Assembly (NCBI GenBank): GCA_001780825.1
Contig: MFIX01000129.1
Coordinates: forward strand, 1-11,056
DNA from: Candidatus Glassbacteria bacterium RIFCSPLOWO2_12_FULL_58_11
Lineage (GTDB): Bacteria; Gemmatimonadota; Glassbacteria; GWA2-58-10
Direction: 5' to 3'
DNA: 11,056 nt
The stretch's first letter is position 1. Each line of letters begins with the position of its first letter. Below are positions 6,570 to 11,056 of the stretch, in pieces. The notes below the pieces were generated by a model that saw nothing but the letters and a program-made list of their open reading frames with translations, was not told the DNA's origin and searched no databases. The translations under genes and the position numbers were made by a program.

Positions 6570-7589
6570 ATGCGCGAGGCGTCTTATTACACGCCCCTGG
6601 AAGGCGGGGCGGTGGAATGCGGGCTCTGCCCGCACCACTGCAAGATCGCCGCGGGAAAAAGAGGAATCTGCGCGGTGCGGGAAAACCGGCAGGGACGCCT
6701 GATCAGCCTGGTGTACGGAAAGCTCGCCGCCTCGCACATCGACCCGATCGAAAAGAAGCCGCTGTTCCATTTCCTGCCCGGCTCCCGGACTTACTCTGTC
6801 GCCACGGTGGGCTGCAACCTTTCCTGTCCCTTCTGCCAGAACCACGACCTTTCCCTGGCCGTGCGCCGCATGCCGCAGCCCTCCGGCTTCGAGGCCCGGC
6901 CGGAGAGCGTGGCCGCCGAGGCCGTGGCTTCGAATTGCCGCAGCCTCTGTTTTACCTATTCCGAGCCGACCATTTTCTTCGAGTACATGCTCGATATGGC
7001 CAGGCCGGCCCGGGAGCAGGGGCTCAAAACCGTCATTGTTTCCAACGGGTTTATCGAAGAGGAGCCGCTGAAAGAGCTCGGGCCGCTGCTCGACGCGGCC
7101 AACATCGACCTGAAGGCTTTCAGCGAACAGACCTACCGCCGTATTTTGAAAGCCTCGCTCCAACCGGTTCTGGATACAATCGCCGCCCTGTGCGCACAGG
7201 GCGTCTGGACCGAGGTGACCACCCTTATCGTGCCCGGGATGAACGACAGCGAGCAGGAGCTGCGGCAAATCGCCGTTTTCCTTGCCTCGTGTTCCCGGGA
7301 CATCCCCTGGCATGTCAGCCGGTTCTTCCCGAACAACGAATGGCTGGATGCCGCTCCGACCCCGTCCGAGACTCTGCGCATGGCCCTCGAGGTCGGCCGG
7401 GAGGCCGGCTTGCGTTATATCTATGCGGGGAACGTTCCCGGAGAGTTTTCCGAAAACACACTCTGCCCCTCGTGCGGAAAAGCGGTGCTCGAACGGCTGG
7501 GTTTTCGCGTGCTGCGCAGGCGCCTGAGCGCCGGAGGCCGCTGCCTGGAGTGCAATGCGGAGATAGCCGGGGTTTTCAGCGAAAATTGA
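6570..7589 (+). CDS. amrS: AmmeMemoRadiSam system radical SAM enzyme
   Basis: Encodes 339 residues from ATG 6570, with AAGGAA at 6557-6562 overlapping the previous stop. The radical SAM cluster motif C-x3-C-x2-C is at residues 82, 86 and 89 (GCNLSCPFCQN), binding a 4Fe-4S cluster and S-adenosylmethionine. It is followed by TYSEPTIFFEY and VSNGF, typical of the family related to pyruvate formate-lyase activating enzymes. Family-specific cysteines are also present: an N-terminal set at 17, 20, 24 and 34 (CGLCPHHC...RGIC) and a C-terminal pair of CxxC motifs near 299-302 and 325-328. The family is named for genomic association with AMMECR1 and Memo proteins. Neither is encoded in this window, though one gene may carry them elsewhere. 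The reaction is not settled to my knowledge. Length and motifs look complete. It is the third gene of the SPOR-unknown-amrS unit. Confidence 0.92.
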   Translation: MREASYYTPLEGGAVECGLCPHHCKIAAGKRGICAVRENRQGRLISLVYGKLAASHIDPIEKKPLFHFLPGSRTYSVATVGCNLSCPFCQNHDLSLAVRRMPQPSGFEARPESVAAEAVASNCRSLCFTYSEPTIFFEYMLDMARPAREQGLKTVIVSNGFIEEEPLKELGPLLDAANIDLKAFSEQTYRRILKASLQPVLDTIAALCAQGVWTEVTTLIVPGMNDSEQELRQIAVFLASCSRDIPWHVSRFFPNNEWLDAAPTPSETLRMALEVGREAGLRYIYAGNVPGEFSENTLCPSCGKAVLERLGFRVLRRRLSAGGRCLECNAEIAGVFSEN

Positions 7590-7699
7590 TGAAATGTTTG
7601 GAATTTCTGACCATAAAACAACTAAGGGGAGTAACAGCTTGGATTGAAAGACAAAAGCAAGAAAGGCGACACACCCCTGAATCCTATCTTGGTAGAGGG

Positions 7700-7711
7700 G
7701 ACTTATAAGTC
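7700..7711. promoter_or_regulatory. 12-bp perfect palindrome upstream of queE
   Basis: GACTTATAAGTC reads identically on both strands and ends 5 nt before the AAAGGA ribosome box of queE, so it is placed like an operator or a small hairpin in the leader. No partner promoter boxes of good quality are visible around it. The rest of the 139-nt gap between amrS and queE holds a weak AGGGG/CCCCT pair (7625-7629 with 7674-7678) but no convincing preQ1 riboswitch. A 12-bp palindrome can occur by chance in a window this long. Confidence 0.3.
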
Positions 7712-7728
7712 AAATTAAAGGACCTCAG

Positions 7729-8370
7729 TTGCTGACAGTTTGCGAGACATTTGTATCCCTGGCCGGTGAATCCGGCTGGCAGGGCCTGGTGAGCACCTTC
7801 ATCCGCTTCAGCGGCTGCGATGTGGACTGCGCTTGGTGCGACACCGCCTACGCCCGTCAGGAAAAAGGCACTCCGGTTTCGATTGGCGATATCATGTCGA
7901 TCTGCCGGGCCAACCGGATCCGCAAGGTGGTGCTGACCGGCGGAGAGCCGCTGCTGCAAGAGGAACTGCCGGAGCTTTGCCGCGCCCTGCTGGAGGAGGG
8001 CTTCGACGTGCAGGTGGAAACCAGCGGCACGCGGCTGTGCGACAAGCTGGATTCGCTGGTGATGAAAGTACTTGATATCAAGCCGCCGAGCGCGAAAACG
8101 GAAAAGGGATTCCACTGGGGGAACCTGGACCTGCTGGGCAAGCGCGATGAGATCAAATTCGTGCTCGCCGACCGTAAGGACTATGACTGGTCCCTATCGA
8201 TAATGCGCAAATGCAAGCTGGAAAGCCGCTGCAAGGTGCTTTTCTCGACGGTGGCCGGCAGCCTTGACCCGGCCGAGCTGGCCGGCTGGATGATCGAGGA
8301 TGGGCTCAGCGTCCGGCTTCAGCTCCAGCTCCACAAGCTTCTCTGGCCGAGTGAAACACGCGGGAAATAG
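7729..8370 (+). CDS. queE: 7-carboxy-7-deazaguanine synthase QueE
   Basis: Encodes 213 residues from TTG 7729, with AAAGGA at 7717-7722 at 6-nt spacing. An in-frame stop at 7693-7695 and no ATG in between make TTG the best start. QueE is a radical SAM enzyme that contracts 6-carboxy-tetrahydropterin to 7-carboxy-7-deazaguanine, the third step towards preQ0, queuosine and related deazapurines. The signature C-x3-C-x2-C is at residues 30, 34 and 37 within GCDVDCAWCDT. GGEP at 71-74 binds SAM, ETSGT lies at 97-101, LDIKPPS follows, and the end LQLHKLLWP is typical. Length is usual for the short QueE form. queC, queD and queF are not in the window, so the rest of the pathway must be elsewhere. 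It converges on mnmG with a 41-nt AT-rich gap. Confidence 0.93.
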   Translation: MLTVCETFVSLAGESGWQGLVSTFIRFSGCDVDCAWCDTAYARQEKGTPVSIGDIMSICRANRIRKVVLTGGEPLLQEELPELCRALLEEGFDVQVETSGTRLCDKLDSLVMKVLDIKPPSAKTEKGFHWGNLDLLGKRDEIKFVLADRKDYDWSLSIMRKCKLESRCKVLFSTVAGSLDPAELAGWMIEDGLSVRLQLQLHKLLWPSETRGK

Positions 8371-8411
8371 CACCTATCTTATTATATATCAATTAGTTAG
8401 AATATCTTCCC

Positions 8412-10295
8412 TCATTCCGCCGCTTTCCGCTCCTGCCTTTGTTTCCCCAGCTCGACCATCAGCGCGGTAAGGTCTCCCGGCCGCAGCCCGGGGATCCGCG
8501 AGGCTTGTCCCAGGGTGGCGGGACGGTGACGGGCCAGCCGCTCGCGGCTCTCTGTCGAAAGCGTATCAAACTTTTTAAAATCCAACCCCTCCGGGATTTT
8601 TACCTGCTCCACTTTCCGCAGCTCCTCAAAGCGTGTTCTTTCCCGGGCCATGTAGCCCTCGTACTTGACCTCCATTTCGACCTGGGCCAGTAGATCGCTT
8701 TCCCAGCCGTCAAAATCCTTACCCAGGAAAGCGAAAAGGCCTTCGAGCGTGACTTCCGGCCGCTTGAGTACCTTGTCCAGGGACAGCGCGGCTGCGGCCT
8801 CGGCGCTGCCGGCCTGCCTGAGATATGGATTTAGCCGCTCGGGGCCGATCCGTGTGCGGCGGAGCAGCTCCAGGCACTCGCGCACCCGCGCGCCTTTGCG
8901 CTCCACCTGCGCATACTGGCTGTTGGATATCAGGCCCAGGCTGTGCGCCAGGGGTGACAGCCGCAGGTCGGCATTGTCCTGACGGAGGCTGAGACGGAAC
9001 TCGGCGCGCGAGCTGAACAGGCGGTAGGGTTCATCCACACCCTGGGTCACCAAATCATCGATCAGCACGCCCAGATAGCTGCCGGAGCGCGGAAAGACTA
9101 CCGGCTCCTTGCGCTGGAGGGCCATGGCCGCGTTCAGTCCGGCGGCCAGTCCCTGGGCCGCCGCCTCCTCGTAGCCCGAGGTGCCGTTGACCTGGCCGGC
9201 CAGGTACATCCCGGAGATCAGCCTGGATTCGAGAGTCGGGTGCAGCTCCCGCGGGTCGAAACAGTCGTACTCGATTGCATAGCCCGGCCTGAGGACCAAG
9301 GCGTGTTGCAGGCCCTCGACCGAATGCACGAGCTGCTCCTGGATCTCCTCGGGCAGGCTGTTCGAGAGGCCGTTGAGATACAGCTCATCCGTATCCAGCC
9401 CCTCGGGCTCAAGGAACAGGTGCTGGATCGTGCGCTCCGGGAACTTGACGAACTTATCCTCGATCGAGGGGCAATAGCGGGGGCCGCGGCCCTTGATATA
9501 GCCGCCGTAAAGGCTCGAGCGCGAGAGGTTAGCAAGCACCAGCTCGCGCGTGGCCGGAGTGGTGCGGGTTTGCCAACAGCTTTTCTGGGGCAGGGCCGGG
9601 CAGGTGTAAAAATACGAGAAGCGGTAAGCGGTGCCCTCTCCGGGCTGCTCGGCAAGCGTGGAGTAATCCACAGTCCGGCCGTCGATCCGGGGCGGCGTAC
9701 CGGTCTTGAAACGCAAGGCAGGCAGGCCGAGCGCGCGCAGACATTCCGCCAGGGCCACCGCGGGCGGGTCATCGGCGCGGCCGGCCGGGAAGGAGCGCTC
9801 GCCGATCCGGATCAGGCCGTCGAGGAAAGTCCCCGCGGTGAGCACCGTTGCTTTGACCGGGAAAGACTCGCCGGTACTGGTCTCGACCGAGTGCACCCGG
9901 CCCTTTTCGACCCGGATCCCGCTGACCAGAGCCCGTCGCAGGGTGATTCCGGGCTGCGCCTCGACCAGCGAGCGCATGGCCTCTACATAGAGGCGGCGGT
10001 CGGACTGGGAGCGGGGCGAGCGCACCGCCGGGCCCTTGCTGGTATTGAGCATGCGGAACTGGATCGAGGCCAGGTCCGCCGCACGGCCCATCAGGCCGCC
10101 CAAGGCATCGATCTCGCGGACGAGCTGGCCCTTGGCCACGCCGCCGATCGCCGGGTTGCAGGACATCCGGCCGATCTTGTCCGGATCGCCGGTTAAGAGC
10201 AGGACCCGCTCGCCCAGGGCGGCCGCGGCCCGGGCCGCCTCGCAGCCGGCATGGCCCGCGCCGATAACGGCCAGTGAGTATTTTTCAGCAGCCAT
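8412..10295 (-). CDS. mnmG: tRNA U34 carboxymethylaminomethyl synthesis enzyme MnmG (GidA)
   Basis: Encodes 627 residues from ATG 10295-10293, close to the 629 of E. coli MnmG. With MnmE it installs the carboxymethylaminomethyl group at C5 of wobble U34 in certain tRNAs, using FAD, NADH, glycine or ammonium and methylene-tetrahydrofolate. The FAD-binding Rossmann motif GAGHAGCEAA is at residues 12-21. GRMSCNPAIGG follows, then RFKTGTPPRID at 195-205, GPRYCPSIEDK at 271-281 with the conserved cysteine at 275, and AGQVNGTSGYEEAAAQG. The C-terminal MnmE/tRNA-binding helical region is present through PGLRPGDL. The frame extends upstream to 10364, but that part is repeat element, so the start at MAAEKYSLAVIG is chosen. 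No clear Shine-Dalgarno box precedes it, perhaps because the repeat end lies only 10 nt away. rsmG does not follow, unlike in many genomes. Confidence 0.96.
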   Translation of the reverse strand: MAAEKYSLAVIGAGHAGCEAARAAAALGERVLLLTGDPDKIGRMSCNPAIGGVAKGQLVREIDALGGLMGRAADLASIQFRMLNTSKGPAVRSPRSQSDRRLYVEAMRSLVEAQPGITLRRALVSGIRVEKGRVHSVETSTGESFPVKATVLTAGTFLDGLIRIGERSFPAGRADDPPAVALAECLRALGLPALRFKTGTPPRIDGRTVDYSTLAEQPGEGTAYRFSYFYTCPALPQKSCWQTRTTPATRELVLANLSRSSLYGGYIKGRGPRYCPSIEDKFVKFPERTIQHLFLEPEGLDTDELYLNGLSNSLPEEIQEQLVHSVEGLQHALVLRPGYAIEYDCFDPRELHPTLESRLISGMYLAGQVNGTSGYEEAAAQGLAAGLNAAMALQRKEPVVFPRSGSYLGVLIDDLVTQGVDEPYRLFSSRAEFRLSLRQDNADLRLSPLAHSLGLISNSQYAQVERKGARVRECLELLRRTRIGPERLNPYLRQAGSAEAAAALSLDKVLKRPEVTLEGLFAFLGKDFDGWESDLLAQVEMEVKYEGYMARERTRFEELRKVEQVKIPEGLDFKKFDTLSTESRERLARHRPATLGQASRIPGLRPGDLTALMVELGKQRQERKAAE

Positions 10296-10305
10296 GTTCG
10301 ATAGC

Positions 10306-10447
10306 TTCGTAAAAAGTTCATCTACTTCGTTGTTGCGGCAGCTCTCGTCACTGCAGCGTACCATTAAGTACGCCTCACTCCTCGATCTTTGCCCGCCTCG
10401 TATCCGGAGCTTTTTTCTTTGCTCTCCGGGATCGTACTTTTTGCGAA
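10306..10447. mobile_element. MITE-like palindromic repeat element between mnmG and mnmE
   Basis: About 142 bp bounded by imperfect terminal inverted repeats: TTCGTAAAAAGT (10306-10317) matches the reverse complement of ACTTTTTGCGAA (10436-10447) with one mismatch. Inside, GCGTAC (10356-10361) and GTACGC (10368-10373) form a central hairpin with a 6-nt loop. ATCCGGAGC (10402-10410) pairs imperfectly with GCTCTCCGGGAT (10421-10432). No coding sequence is present. From memory the layout (CGTCACTGC, GCGTAC hairpin, CCTCACTCCTCG, TTTTTGCGAA end) resembles dispersed non-coding repeats of other environmental bacteria; this is unverified. It sits directly before the mnmG start codon and separates it from the parS sites. 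Confidence 0.6.
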
Positions 10448-10454
10448 ACCATTA

Positions 10455-10470
10455 TGTTTCACGTGAAACA
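10455..10470. other. parS: parS centromere site 1 (ParB binding)
   Basis: TGTTTCACGTGAAACA is a perfect 16-bp palindrome and matches the widely conserved bacterial chromosomal parS consensus (TGTTnCACGTGAAACA). ParB dimers bind this site as CTP-dependent clamps and, with ParA, move the origin region apart. The site lies in the mnmE-mnmG gap, in the gene neighbourhood where origin-proximal parS sites and parAB are often found. Confidence 0.9.
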
Positions 10471-10500
10471 TCGAAATTTATCCCGCTGGAATGGACAGAA

Positions 10501-10516
10501 TGTTTCACGTGAAACA
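10501..10516. other. parS: parS centromere site 2 (ParB binding)
   Basis: A second exact copy of TGTTTCACGTGAAACA lies 46 bp from the first, start to start. Its symmetry reaches further: positions 10498-10519 form a 22-bp perfect palindrome. With a one-nucleotide bulge, GGACAG (10493-10498) and CCTGTCC (10519-10525) extend it to about 33 bp. It begins 16 nt beyond the mnmE stop codon, so in mnmE mRNA it would also fold as a strong hairpin, though no T-run follows to make a standard terminator. Confidence 0.9.
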
Positions 10517-10532
10517 TTCCTGTCCCTCAGCT

Positions 10533-11056
10533 TTACTTGCCGATACAGAAGTTGCTGAAAATGCGCTCCAGCACATCCTCGCTGGTGATCCGGCCGGTGA
10601 TTTCTCCCAGACGGTCGCCGGCCTCGGCCAGCTCGGCGGCCAGGAACTCAGCGGATAACCGGTGATCCAGCCCCTCGAGCACGCGCAGCGCCTCCTCGAG
10701 CAGATATTTCTGGCGACGCGAGGTGACCCGGCCTCCCGCGGGCGGCCGGCTATCCGGCTCTCCTCCAGGCATAACCGCCCGGACAAGCGCTTCCCTGAGC
10801 TCGCCGATCCCGCTCGACTCCAGGGCCGAGACCCCAATGAAGCCCTCCGGGATTCCCCGGTCTCCATTATGCAGCAGATCGATCTTATTCACCACCCGCA
10901 CAATCCTGCGGCCTGCGAATTCTTGCAGAAATTCCCGCTCGGCGGAAACAAAATCGCTGCCGGCCTCGTGGACAAACAGCACCACATCCGCGCCGGCGAT
11001 AAACCTGCGGCTATATTCCACTCCCATTTTTTCCGCTTCGCCCTTGCCCTTGCGCA
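10533..11056 (-). CDS. mnmE: tRNA modification GTPase MnmE (TrmE), C-terminal part (5' end outside window)
   Basis: The frame is open from the right edge of the window and ends at TAA 10535-10533, giving 173 C-terminal residues of a protein usually about 450 long. MnmE is the GTPase partner of MnmG in wobble-U34 modification of tRNA. The fragment starts after the G3 region (EAEKMGVEYSRRFIAGAD corresponds to the conserved VEKIGIERS...AD segment). It contains the G4 motif NKID (fragment residues 56-59), the G5 segment VSALESSGIGEL and the closing helical domain. It ends in FCIGK, whose cysteine is conserved in the family. The P-loop and the N-terminal folate-binding domain lie beyond the window. 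Nothing looks broken. It runs in the same direction as mnmG, but parS sites and a repeat element separate them by 237 nt. Confidence 0.95.
   Translation of the reverse strand, partial: RKGKGEAEKMGVEYSRRFIAGADVVLFVHEAGSDFVSAEREFLQEFAGRRIVRVVNKIDLLHNGDRGIPEGFIGVSALESSGIGELREALVRAVMPGGEPDSRPPAGGRVTSRRQKYLLEEALRVLEGLDHRLSAEFLAAELAEAGDRLGEITGRITSEDVLERIFSNFCIGK

Noticed and set aside
6390..7313. 307-codon minus-strand frame opposite amrS
   Set aside because: The plus-strand frame carries the complete radical SAM motifs; the antisense frame is a shadow.
7589..7708. 39-codon ORF overlapping the amrS stop (TGATG) in the amrS-queE gap
   Set aside because: The overlap would allow coupling, but there is no ribosome box, no recognisable motif, and its end falls in the GACTTATAAGTC palindrome. 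It is kept only as a weak possibility.
7590..7728. preQ1 riboswitch before queE
   Set aside because: I looked for the short stem with an A-rich tail and a conserved loop overlapping the RBS and saw no convincing match.
8371..8411. Bidirectional terminator between queE and mnmG
   Set aside because: The 41-nt AT-rich gap has no GC-rich stem followed by a T-run on either strand.
9240..10196. 318-codon plus-strand frame opposite mnmG
   Set aside because: mnmG on the minus strand is unmistakable over the same bases; the antisense frame has no recognisable domain.
10296..10364. Longer mnmG start adding 23 residues
   Set aside because: The extra part lies in the MITE-like element and lacks similarity to MnmG N-termini, which begin just before the VIGAGHAG motif.

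Overview
The window is an 11 kb piece of a GC-rich bacterial chromosome. It has short intergenic gaps, several non-ATG starts (TTG for the SPOR lipoprotein and queE, possibly GTG for the large repeat protein) and recognisable Shine-Dalgarno boxes in front of most genes. A lipobox and a SPOR domain point to a diderm cell envelope. The mix (DUF4091 glycoside hydrolase, TPR and SPOR proteins, AmmeMemoRadiSam radical SAM enzyme, intergenic repeats) would suit an uncultivated environmental lineage, but no rRNA or other phylogenetic marker is present, so the phylum is not assigned.

Left part (1-2613, + strand): the 3' end of a DUF4091/GH123-like glycoside hydrolase gene is followed by about 320 bases without a secure gene. 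That gap holds a 24-codon ORF that looks like a truncated gene start, a strong hairpin repeat and a nest of inverted repeats. Next come an exported seven-TPR protein and a membrane-anchored DUF218 (YdcF/SanA-like) protein.

Centre (2684-5560, + strand): one long gene encodes a 958-residue protein built entirely of eight tandem copies of a roughly 118-residue domain that I do not recognise. The spacing between copies is almost constant although the copies have diverged strongly. This is the best candidate in the window for something undescribed.

Right-centre (5693-8370, + strand): a tight three-gene unit encodes a SPOR-domain lipoprotein, a 107-residue unknown protein and the radical SAM enzyme AmrS, with gaps of 2 and 5 nt. 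It is followed after 139 nt by queE, which makes the 7-carboxy-7-deazaguanine precursor of queuosine.

Right end (8412-11056, - strand): mnmE (partial) and mnmG, the two subunits of the tRNA U34 carboxymethylaminomethyl enzyme, run towards queE. The 237-nt gap between them contains two perfect 16-bp parS centromere palindromes (TGTTTCACGTGAAACA) and a ~142-bp MITE-like element with terminal inverted repeats ending 10 nt from the mnmG start codon. mnmE, mnmG and parS commonly sit near the replication origin with rsmG, parA and parB. Here no parAB or rsmG follows mnmG; queE lies convergently instead. The parS sites suggest that the window lies close to the chromosome origin.
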